DNA of 64,000 nucleotides from Gammaproteobacteria bacterium LSUCC0112. GTDB taxonomy: Bacteria > Pseudomonadota > Gammaproteobacteria > Pseudomonadales > Pseudohongiellaceae. Positions 42,844 to 50,617 of the stretch are shown piece after piece. The position numbers and the translations under genes were made by a program. Position 1 is the stretch's first letter; every line of letters begins with the position of its first letter. The notes beneath the pieces were generated by a model. That model saw nothing but the letters and a program-made list of their open reading frames with translations. It did not search any database and was not told the origin of the DNA. The stretch covers positions 569,722-633,721 of the forward strand of contig SPIB01000001.1 of NCBI GenBank assembly GCA_004535785.1, written 5' to 3'.

Positions 42844-45207
42844 ATGAATGCTCTCAACCGAAAATTACTGCGTGAACTCTGGCATTTAAAAAGCCAGATG
42901 CTGTCGATTGCGCTGGTGGTGGCAACCGGCATCATGACCGTGGTCACCATGCGCGGCAGTTATGAGTCACTGGTGATTGCGCAACAGGATTATTATCAGC
43001 AAACCCGCTTTGCCGATGTCTGGGTGTCGTTGCGGCGCGCCCCTCAGACCTTGCGCCAGCAAATCAGCAACTTGCCCGGCGTGGCGCTGGCGGATACCCG
43101 CATCGGGTTTATGGCAACACTGGATCTGGAAGGCCTGGACGCACCTGCCATCGGTCGCTTTATTTCCTTGCCGGAAAATGCTCGCCCGGTGTTAAACGAT
43201 ATCCAGCTCCGCCGGGGACGTTACATCGAGCCCGGTGCGCCGGACGAAGTCATTATCAGTGAAAAATTTGCCGTGGCGCGCGCGTTAAGACCCGGCGACA
43301 GCGTGCGCGCTATCATCAACGGCCGTGCGCGTGATCTGGAGATTGTGGGGGTGGCGATTTCCCCCGAACACATCTATGCGATGCCACCCGGTTCGTTAAT
43401 GCCCGAGGATTCGCGCTACGGCATTTTGTGGATGGGCGAGCGTGCGCTGGGCCCTGCCTATGATATGGAAGGCGCATTCAACGAAGCCTTTGTCAAACTG
43501 TCACCCGAGGCTGATACATTGGCCGTCATTGATGGCCTGAACACACTCTTGCAACCCTATGGTGGTTTTGGGGCGTACACACGTCGTGACCAGCCGTCAC
43601 ATATGATTCTGCAAGGCGAACTCGACCAGAACCGCGTCATGGGCACCGCGATCCCGGCAGTGTTTCTGGGCGTTGCAGTATTTTTGCTCCATCTGGTTTT
43701 AAGTCGATTGATCAGCACACAACGCGGTGAGATTGCCGTGTTAAAAGCCTTTGGTTACCACAACGCCGAAGTGGGTCTGCACTTTCTGATGTTTGCGCTG
43801 GGTGCCGTTGTGGTGGGTATTGTGCTGGGTGCTGCGGGGGGTGCCTGGCTGGGGCGCGCCTATATCGGTATCTATCAGCAGTTTTTTGATCTGCCGGGCC
43901 TGCAATATGCCATGAACTGGCAACTGGTCTTGATTGCATCGATGGTCAGTTTGCTGGGCGCGTGTACCGGTGCGATGAATGCAGTGATGAAAGCCGTGCG
44001 ATTGCCACCCGCTGAAGCCATGCGCCCGGAACCACCTGCAAGTTTTCAGCCCGGACTGATGGAACGCATCGGGTTTGCAAAATTCTTACCCTCGGCAGGC
44101 AGAATGATTTTGCGTAATGTTGAGCGCAAAGCCTTGCAGAGTTTTATGTCCTCACTGGGCGTGGCGTTTTCGGTGGCAATTCTGGTCATTGGTTTTTTTA
44201 TGTTTGACGGTGTGCGTTTTTTGATGGATTTGCAGTTTCGTGAAATCCAGCGCGAAGATGTGTCGGTGAATTTCCATCAGCATCAGTCCGATCGTGTTAT
44301 GCATGAATTGTGGCGATTGCCCGGGGTGACACGCGTGGAACCCTTCCGCAACGTGCCGGTGCGTTTGTCGAATGGTCATCTGTATCGCGACAGTGGAATT
44401 CAAGGTATGCAGGCAGACGGCAAACTGCGCCGGGTGGTGAGTAGCCATGTGCTGACCTACCCGCTGCCCGCCGACGGTCTGGTGTTAAGCCGCATGTTGG
44501 CGCAGCGTTTGGAAGTCAACACAGGCGACTGGCTGCATGTGCAGTTGTTGGAAGGTCAACGCCACCAACGTCAAGTGCAGGTTACCGGTGTGGTGGATGA
44601 CTTTATGGGTGTCACTGCCTACATGGACATTCAGGCTCTGCATCAACTCAGTGGTGAACAGGGACTGATCAGCGGCGCGTATCTGTCGGTGACACAGGAT
44701 GAACGCAGCCGCTTGTATCAGACGCTCAAAAACATGCCCATGGTAGCGGGCGTTGCCTCACCCGCCGACATGCTGGCATCGTTTGACACTCAGATGGCGC
44801 AGAATATTTTTATCTCGGTGGGATTTCTGGTGGGATTTGCCTCGGTGATTGCCGTCGGCGTCATTTACAACGGTGCGCGTATTGCGCTGTCGGAGCGCGG
44901 CCGGGAGTTGGCAAGTTTACGGGTGATGGGGTTCCATCGACGCGAGGTGGCTATCTTGTTGTTGGGTGAGCAAGCGCTGATTACCTTGTTTGCCATCCCC
45001 ATGGGGTGGGTCATTGGTTACAGCATGGCCTGGCTGGTCGTGCAGGGCATGGCCACCGATATGTTCAGGATTCCGTATGTGCTGAATCCGCAAACCTGGC
45101 TGTATTCAGCCTTGATTACCGTTGCGGCCGCACTGGCCAGCGGAATCGCTGTCAGACGTCGGCTGGATCATTTTGATCTGATCAGTGTGTTAAAAACCCG
45201 GGAGTAA
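42844..45207 (+). CDS. ABC transporter permease, FtsX type, large two-domain form
   Basis: This 787-residue permease has a first membrane helix near residues 15-33 (MLSIALVVATGIMTVVTM) and two long periplasmic regions. Three helices lie at about residues 270-390 (VFLGVAVFLLHLVLSRLI, ALGAVVVGIVLGAAGGAW, LIASMVSLLGACTGAMNAV). A helix at about 445 follows, and three C-terminal helices (VGFLVGFASVIAVGVIYNGARIA, LITLFAIPMGWVIGYS, LITVAAALASGIAV). FtsX signatures occur twice: GEIAVLKAFGYHNAEV and GRELASLRVMGFHRREV. Such double-FtsX permeases export or extract lipophilic or protein substrates with a LolD-type ATPase and an adaptor. The ATG at 42844 is chosen over the frame start at 42781, which lies inside the ATPase gene. 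Confidence 0.9.
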   Translation: MNALNRKLLRELWHLKSQMLSIALVVATGIMTVVTMRGSYESLVIAQQDYYQQTRFADVWVSLRRAPQTLRQQISNLPGVALADTRIGFMATLDLEGLDAPAIGRFISLPENARPVLNDIQLRRGRYIEPGAPDEVIISEKFAVARALRPGDSVRAIINGRARDLEIVGVAISPEHIYAMPPGSLMPEDSRYGILWMGERALGPAYDMEGAFNEAFVKLSPEADTLAVIDGLNTLLQPYGGFGAYTRRDQPSHMILQGELDQNRVMGTAIPAVFLGVAVFLLHLVLSRLISTQRGEIAVLKAFGYHNAEVGLHFLMFALGAVVVGIVLGAAGGAWLGRAYIGIYQQFFDLPGLQYAMNWQLVLIASMVSLLGACTGAMNAVMKAVRLPPAEAMRPEPPASFQPGLMERIGFAKFLPSAGRMILRNVERKALQSFMSSLGVAFSVAILVIGFFMFDGVRFLMDLQFREIQREDVSVNFHQHQSDRVMHELWRLPGVTRVEPFRNVPVRLSNGHLYRDSGIQGMQADGKLRRVVSSHVLTYPLPADGLVLSRMLAQRLEVNTGDWLHVQLLEGQRHQRQVQVTGVVDDFMGVTAYMDIQALHQLSGEQGLISGAYLSVTQDERSRLYQTLKNMPMVAGVASPADMLASFDTQMAQNIFISVGFLVGFASVIAVGVIYNGARIALSERGRELASLRVMGFHRREVAILLLGEQALITLFAIPMGWVIGYSMAWLVVQGMATDMFRIPYVLNPQTWLYSALITVAAALASGIAVRRRLDHFDLISVLKTRE

Positions 45208-45210
45208 GTC

Positions 45211-46371
45211 ATGCGCAAATGGATAGTGGGTTTCCTGGCACTGCTGCTGATTGCAGTGGTTGTAATCAACAGTTCATCGTCAGCACCGCGGGTGGAAACC
45301 GCCTTGGTGGAGCGTCGTGATCTGCTGATTACTGTGCAGGAACAAGGGCGCACACGGGCACGTTTGCCCTACACCGTCACCGCGCCGGTGAATGCCTACA
45401 TGCAGCGCACCACCGTGATTGAAGGACTCCGCGTTGAACAGGGGCAGGCACTGGCGGAACTGTCGTTACTGGCAGAGGACAATCGTGCCGAAGCCAGTTA
45501 CCGCGCCAACCTGCAAGCGGCCGAAGCACGTCGACGTGTCGCAGACGCCAGTCTCGCTGAAGCTGAATCGGCCCTGGCTCGCGCACGCAACGAAGCGGAT
45601 CGCCGTGAACGGTTGTATCTGGACCGTCTGATTGGTAGCGAGGAAGTTGAACTCTACCGACAGGCAGTGCAGGTGGCCGAGTCACGTCAGCAAAGTGCGC
45701 GATCCTCGCTGGCCGCGGCGCAGGCCGACATCGAGGGTGCCCGCGCCAGACTGATGGGCAGTGGCAGCACCGCTGAGACCGAAGGCAATCTGACCCTGAG
45801 CGCACCGGTCAGCGGCACGGTGCTTGCGGTGCATGAACGTGGTGATCGTGCAGTGGCGGCCGGCACCGCGCTGTTTGATATCAGCGATGGTGACGCCCTC
45901 GAGCTGGTGGTGGATTTGCTGACACAGGATGCTGTGCGTGTCAGTGCGGGTGATGAAATCCTCATCAGCGGCTGGGGCAGCACCGAAACGCTGCGCGGCA
46001 TTGTGGATTATGTTGAGCCTCAGGCGTTCACCAAATTCTCAGCGTTGGGTGTGGAAGAGCAACGTGTGAATGTCATCGGATCACTGATTCAGCATCATCC
46101 TGCGCTGGGCGCCGGTTACCGCATTGAGGCCGCGATTGTGGTTGCACAACACGAGCAAACCCTGGCGGTGCCGACCAGTGCGCTGTTCCGACGCAATGAA
46201 CAATGGCACGTGTTTGCGGTCGTTGACGGCCGGGCCAGTCTGCGCGCGGTGCAGATCGGCGACCGTAATCGTGAACAGGCACAAGTGCTGGACGGCCTGC
46301 AGGCGGACGAAACCGTGATTATTTTCCCGTCGGATCTGGTGGTGGATGGCGTGGAGGTCAGCGTTGAATAA
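45211..46371 (+). CDS. HlyD/MacA-type periplasmic adaptor
   Basis: This 386-residue protein has an N-terminal membrane helix (WIVGFLALLLIAVVVI), a barrel/lipoyl region with TALVERRDLLITVQEQGRTR, a coiled-coil hairpin rich in Ala/Arg/Glu at about residues 90-180 (ASYRANLQAAEARRRVADAS) and a second half with SAPVSGTVLAVHERGDRAV and an ALVPTSALFRR-like end. It would link the FtsX-type permease upstream to an outer-membrane component. No TolC-like gene accompanies this system, unlike the operon at 10349. The ATG is preceded by GGGAG. It closes a run of five tightly packed genes from 39651. Confidence 0.88.
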   Translation: MRKWIVGFLALLLIAVVVINSSSSAPRVETALVERRDLLITVQEQGRTRARLPYTVTAPVNAYMQRTTVIEGLRVEQGQALAELSLLAEDNRAEASYRANLQAAEARRRVADASLAEAESALARARNEADRRERLYLDRLIGSEEVELYRQAVQVAESRQQSARSSLAAAQADIEGARARLMGSGSTAETEGNLTLSAPVSGTVLAVHERGDRAVAAGTALFDISDGDALELVVDLLTQDAVRVSAGDEILISGWGSTETLRGIVDYVEPQAFTKFSALGVEEQRVNVIGSLIQHHPALGAGYRIEAAIVVAQHEQTLAVPTSALFRRNEQWHVFAVVDGRASLRAVQIGDRNREQAQVLDGLQADETVIIFPSDLVVDGVEVSVE

Positions 46372-46428
46372 ATGCACCGGACAAACGCCCGGGCTATCCA
46401 GCTAGCTGACCTGCCACCTGCCGATCTT

Positions 46429-47451
46429 TTATTGCTCGCCAGCCAACTGCTCCAACACACGTGCACCCATCAAAATACCGGGCATGGAATGATTGCCCTC
46501 GTGACAGGCGTACTCGTACAGATCGGGTGCCGCAAACATCGGCATCTCGCCTGTCCAGGCCGCGCTGTACAGATCTGGATCTTCGACCGTGAATTGGTAG
46601 CGGATTTCACGCTCGTTCACGCGGTAAAAGCGTTCCGTAATTTTGGCATTGCTTGAGGTATAACCACCGGCGCGTGCGACCTGCTCAGGGTGGAAATTGA
46701 TGGTCTCCACGACCAATGTATTGCCCTCATACCAGCCAATGGAGTCACCATGCCACTGGCGCAAGCCCGCGGCATTGTGTTTGCCATTGATTTTGACAAT
46801 GCGTGCATCATGCGCCATCTCTGCAAGGATCATCACATGGGTCGGGCTTTGCACAATCTGGATGGTGTTGTTGTACAAGGACGGCAGTGACGGCACGATG
46901 GATGCAAAACTGAGTATGCAACGTTCTGCAAGACTGCGACCTTCAGGACCATCGTTTTCATCCAGATGTGCATAGGACATGGCGGCGCGTTGTGCACTGC
47001 GGATGTCCCGCCCACCCTCTTTCCACGGTATACGACCGTCTTCCGGTTCGATTATAAAGGACGTGCGCAACTCACCATCAATCACCGCCAGCCAGTCACC
47101 GGGATTGATCCAGAAAGCGTTGTATCCACCCACATTGTGTGGACCGGGCGCCTCAGCACCACGCTCTTCCAGCGCATCAGTGTATTGCTGCAGACTGGGT
47201 ACCAGACGTTCCGCCTCTTCCTGACTGATGGTCAGCTTGCCCTCAAACTGAGGCTGGCGTTCAACGGCGGTGCGTGATGAGTAATCCCATTTACCCTGAA
47301 GATCGGGTACGCCCCAGCTGGTCACTGGCCAATTGGCGGCGGAATCCGCTGCGGGTGCATCCGCAGCAAAAGCCCAGGATGTGCTCAACAAACCAGCCAA
47401 CAAAAGTGCCGGGCGGATAGCGTTCGTGCGTAAAAAAATTGATGAGTTCAT
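46429..47451 (-). CDS. Conserved secreted protein of unknown function
   Basis: This 340-residue protein has a signal peptide (hydrophobic ALLLAGLLSTSWAFA, cut probably after AFA). The body has VPDLQGKWDYSSRTAVERQP, NAFWINPGD, PLSEP-type loops and IQIVQSPTHVMILAEMAHDARIVKINGKH, which are hallmarks of a widespread family of secreted proteins in environmental Proteobacteria with no agreed name. It does not resemble a known enzyme. It is convergent with the HlyD-adaptor gene (57 nt between stops) and downstream of the acyl-CoA dehydrogenase gene on the same strand, separated by a 12-bp inverted repeat. Confidence 0.8.
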   Translation of the reverse strand: MNSSIFLRTNAIRPALLLAGLLSTSWAFAADAPAADSAANWPVTSWGVPDLQGKWDYSSRTAVERQPQFEGKLTISQEEAERLVPSLQQYTDALEERGAEAPGPHNVGGYNAFWINPGDWLAVIDGELRTSFIIEPEDGRIPWKEGGRDIRSAQRAAMSYAHLDENDGPEGRSLAERCILSFASIVPSLPSLYNNTIQIVQSPTHVMILAEMAHDARIVKINGKHNAAGLRQWHGDSIGWYEGNTLVVETINFHPEQVARAGGYTSSNAKITERFYRVNEREIRYQFTVEDPDLYSAAWTGEMPMFAAPDLYEYACHEGNHSMPGILMGARVLEQLAGEQ

Positions 47452-47495
47452 AATCGTGCTTCTTGATATTGTTGTTATATAAGTCAGGCACTCAT

Positions 47496-47543
47496 GCCCC
47501 GATGTGCCATGCTAACCAAGGTAAGTACCATGCACATCGGGGC
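47496..47543. repeat. Inverted repeat between the acyl-CoA dehydrogenase and the secreted-protein gene
   Basis: GCCCCGATGTGC (47496-47507) and GCACATCGGGGC (47532-47543) are a perfect 12-bp inverted repeat with a 24-nt loop. It lies about 50 nt after the stop of the acyl-CoA dehydrogenase gene and 45 nt before the secreted-protein gene (both minus strand). It could be a terminator without a T tract or a regulatory site for the downstream gene. Confidence 0.5.
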
Positions 47544-47595
47544 GCGTCAATGAATCCGCTCACTATTGGCCGGAAGTCACATCCGGCCCGACCGC

Positions 47596-49812
47596 TCAGC
47601 TCCTGACATCCAGAAAATAGTCTTCCGGTTTAAAGACATCCACTTCAATGGCGGCCATGGCGGCTGCATTGGCTTCTTTCATCAGCGCGGCTTCCGACTG
47701 GGTGATGACTTTCGAACTGAGCGCCAGATCTGTCAAGTCATAAGCCATGCCACGTGGCAATTCACGCGCGCGCTGGGCTTTGGCGATTTTTTTCTTGATC
47801 GGCTCAACCTCGGTGTGCAACCGGAACGCTTTCATCAAGCGCCCCATGCCCGGGCCGTTTTCATCGACGGGTGCGATGCCGTCGGTGATGCGTCGATACT
47901 GCTCATTCATCAACTGTATTGAGCCGGCGACTTTTGGAATCAATTTATCCGAGGGACCCCGCGACAAGGGGTTCAGTCGCAGAAACAAGGCCGAGGGCCC
48001 CCGCAGCCACCAACCCACCACCGGTGCATCAAAGTTCGCATGGATACCTTCAAACGCATCCTGAATTTTTGCCAGTGCATATTCACAACTGTAAGCCACC
48101 AGTGGCAGATCTTCCGGGCGACTGCCCTCGGCTTTATAACGACGCAGCGCAGACAGCGCCAGCACCTGATACGTCAGCGCGTCCGCAAAGCGGCCGCCGA
48201 GGCTGCCCTTGGCTTTGAGCTTACTGCCAATCAGATACAGCGCCAGATCGGCCAGCAAGGCATACCGCGTTGATGCCCACGCCAGTCGACGATAATACGT
48301 GGCAACAGCGCCCGGCTCGGGACTACCCGCACTGAATCCTCGTGTTAACCCGCGCACTTTGGCACGGAAGAAGTTGCTGGTGGTGTGCCACAACCAGCCT
48401 AGGAGTTTTTTGCGGAACTCCGCGACATTGTTGTCTTCAACTGCTTTCACCAGTGGCAGTGCATAGGGGTGACATCGCGTCGCGCCCTGACCAAAGGTAA
48501 TCAGCGTCCGTGTCATGATGTTGGCACCTTCCACCGTGATGCTCACCGGTGCGCTGCTGTAACCGCCGCCCAGAATATTGTTGGGTCCCTGCATCACACC
48601 GGAACCGGAAAACACATCCATACCATCGATGATGACGCGTTGTGTGTAGTCCGTGCTGCTGGATTTCAGCAAGGCCGAAATCACCGGTGGCTGCTCGCCA
48701 TTGTCGAGCGCCGAGCACGAATACACCCGAGACCCTTCAAACATGTACGTGAACGCCGCAATGCGGGCGATCTTTTCCTGGACCCCTTCCATCAAGCCGA
48801 TTGGAATACCAAATTGGTGTCGAATCACCGAATACGCACCCGTTGCTGCTGCAATCAGTTTCATGCCACCAATCGCGCCTGCAGGCAATGACACTGCCCG
48901 CCCACCTGCCAATTGCTCCATCAGCATGCGCCAGCCCTGACCGGCATACTCCGGGCCGCCAATAATTTGCTCAGGCGACGCAATCACATTGTCACCAATA
49001 ATCGGACCGTTGTAGAAGCTCAAGCCAATGGGCAGGTGATGATCACCGTTATAAAGGCCGGGCGTGCCCTTGTGCAGCATAATGACGGTGATGCCGGGAT
49101 ACTCACCCTTGCCCAGCAGATTGTCCGGATCATGCATCTGGAACGCCAATGAGATCAGGTTGGCTGCCGGCGCCAGGGTAATGTACCGCTTGCGGAAATT
49201 CAGCCGGATTTTTGTGTCGCCCTGCTCGTCGCGGAACACCACACCTTCCGCTTTGATAGAGGCTGCATCTGAGCCGGCCGTTAACTCGGTCAATCCAAAA
49301 CATGGCACATATTCACCGCTGGCAAGTTTTGGCAGATAGGCGTTTTTTTGCTCGTCCGTGCCGTAGTGTTTTAACAATTCTGCGGCACCCAGCGAGTTGG
49401 GGATCACCACAAATGTCCCCGCTGTCGGGCAGTAAGGATTGACCTTGGCCATGATGGACGAAATAGCCAGCGTGGAGAATTCCTTGCCGCCATATTGTTT
49501 TGGAATCAACAGGCCCATAAACCCCTGCTGCTTGATGTTGTCGAGTACCTCATCCGGCACTTTGCGGGTGATGCTGATCTGGTAACGATCGATCATTCGG
49601 CACAAATCTTCTGTGGGGCCATCCAGAAACGCCTGCTCTTCGGCGGAGTGTTGGTTATAGGGCTCCGCCAGCATTTTCGCGAAGTCCGGGTTGCCGGAAA
49701 AAATCTGGCCATCGATCCAGACAGTACCGGCCTCCAGCGCTTGCTTCTCCGTGTCGGAAATACGGGGCAACACGTTGTTATCCCGCATGAACTTCATAAT
49801 GGCTGCAAACAT
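47596..49812 (-). CDS. Acyl-CoA dehydrogenase, FadE-like
   Basis: This 738-residue protein has the FadE-type layout: an acyl-CoA dehydrogenase core and a long C-terminal DUF1974-like domain. Core landmarks are MGLLIPKQYGGKEFSTLAIS, PNSLGAAELLKHYGTDEQK, PCFGLTELTAGSDAAS, KRYITLAPAANLISLAF, NYTQR-like contacts and GGYSSAPVSITVEGANIMTRTLITFGQGATRCHP. It would catalyse the first oxidation of beta-oxidation using FAD. It is shorter than E. coli FadE (about 814 residues) but complete. The start at 49812 has GAGG about 8 nt upstream and begins the MFAAIMKFM sequence; the frame to 49881 adds an unlikely extension. The fadJ/fadI operon is nearby but on the other strand. Confidence 0.9.
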   Translation of the reverse strand: MFAAIMKFMRDNNVLPRISDTEKQALEAGTVWIDGQIFSGNPDFAKMLAEPYNQHSAEEQAFLDGPTEDLCRMIDRYQISITRKVPDEVLDNIKQQGFMGLLIPKQYGGKEFSTLAISSIMAKVNPYCPTAGTFVVIPNSLGAAELLKHYGTDEQKNAYLPKLASGEYVPCFGLTELTAGSDAASIKAEGVVFRDEQGDTKIRLNFRKRYITLAPAANLISLAFQMHDPDNLLGKGEYPGITVIMLHKGTPGLYNGDHHLPIGLSFYNGPIIGDNVIASPEQIIGGPEYAGQGWRMLMEQLAGGRAVSLPAGAIGGMKLIAAATGAYSVIRHQFGIPIGLMEGVQEKIARIAAFTYMFEGSRVYSCSALDNGEQPPVISALLKSSSTDYTQRVIIDGMDVFSGSGVMQGPNNILGGGYSSAPVSITVEGANIMTRTLITFGQGATRCHPYALPLVKAVEDNNVAEFRKKLLGWLWHTTSNFFRAKVRGLTRGFSAGSPEPGAVATYYRRLAWASTRYALLADLALYLIGSKLKAKGSLGGRFADALTYQVLALSALRRYKAEGSRPEDLPLVAYSCEYALAKIQDAFEGIHANFDAPVVGWWLRGPSALFLRLNPLSRGPSDKLIPKVAGSIQLMNEQYRRITDGIAPVDENGPGMGRLMKAFRLHTEVEPIKKKIAKAQRARELPRGMAYDLTDLALSSKVITQSEAALMKEANAAAMAAIEVDVFKPEDYFLDVRS

Positions 49813-50064
49813 GAGCAATCCTCTGGCAAAAAACGGATGATTTAACCGGCTGTCCTGATAATACGCTGACCTGATCGCCATTGGACGACCAAAAAAGTCA
49901 CCACAACCGGGCTGTCACGACAGATTCAAACGTCTGTGATATACCCTTGCGTATCGCAGGTGGCGACATATTACTGAATTGATTCATTTTTACAATATTG
50001 AACCGCAGCAGCAGACCTTACCAGATTCACCAAGTCATTGTCCCGATTAGAAAAAGGCACGCAT

Positions 50065-50530
50065 ATGAAATTTTATACAAAACCTGGATCCACGCTTTTA
50101 ATGACCGTGCTGGCGACCTTGGGTGCCGGATGCCTGCAGGCACAAACGTTTTATCCGGCCCCGGCCGATGAACCCGCCGAGTCATGGTTCGAGTGAGGGC
50201 AGGCGGCACTGCCGGCGAAGAGAACTTTCTGTCCTGTGAGCAGTTCCCGGCTGTCGGTTTGTCAAAAACCTACAACACCAATCAGCAGGCCGCCGAGCGT
50301 GGTCTGGCGACGGGTTTTTCCTGAGAGTGGAAGCTGGCCGTGTTGACCTGAGTGAAGTCGACACCACCCACCCGGATTTCCATCAGGAAGCGCTGGTCCC
50401 TCTCGAGTCTGAAGGTCACGCCGGTGAAGACGTTGGCATTTGGGCGCGCGGGCCCTGGTCGCACCTGTTCCACAGCACCCATGAACAGCATTACATCTAC
50501 CACGTCATGCGTCACGCCTATGGTTGGTAA
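50065..50530 (+). pseudogene. Alkaline phosphatase relic (PhoA family) with internal deletions
   Basis: Fragments of one PhoA-type alkaline phosphatase occur in order. At 50065-50196 a short frame gives a signal-peptide-like start (MKFYTKPGSTLLMTVLATLG). A different frame then gives GEENFLSCEQFPAVGLSKTY and NTNQQAA, matching the conserved region near the active site. Another frame gives GDGFFLRVEAGRVDLSEVDT, and the end reads TTHPDFHQEALVPLESEGHA, GEDVGIWARGPWSHLFHSTH and EQHYIYHVMRHAYGW, the typical C-terminus with the metal-binding His. Intact relatives have several hundred residues between and around these blocks. Two or more deletions and at least two frameshifts have therefore destroyed the gene. 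The flanking 50197-50326 contains the middle remnants. Confidence 0.85.
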
Positions 50531-50617
50531 CAACAGCCGGATAAAAACCGTGTTGTTTTGTAAATCCCTCCCCGCTCAGGCAAAATGAATGCATTCAGCC
50601 TGAGCATGGAGGTTTTT

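Noticed and set aside
50327-50530. Small novel gene
   Set aside because: It is the C-terminus of an alkaline phosphatase relic, with no start signal of its own.
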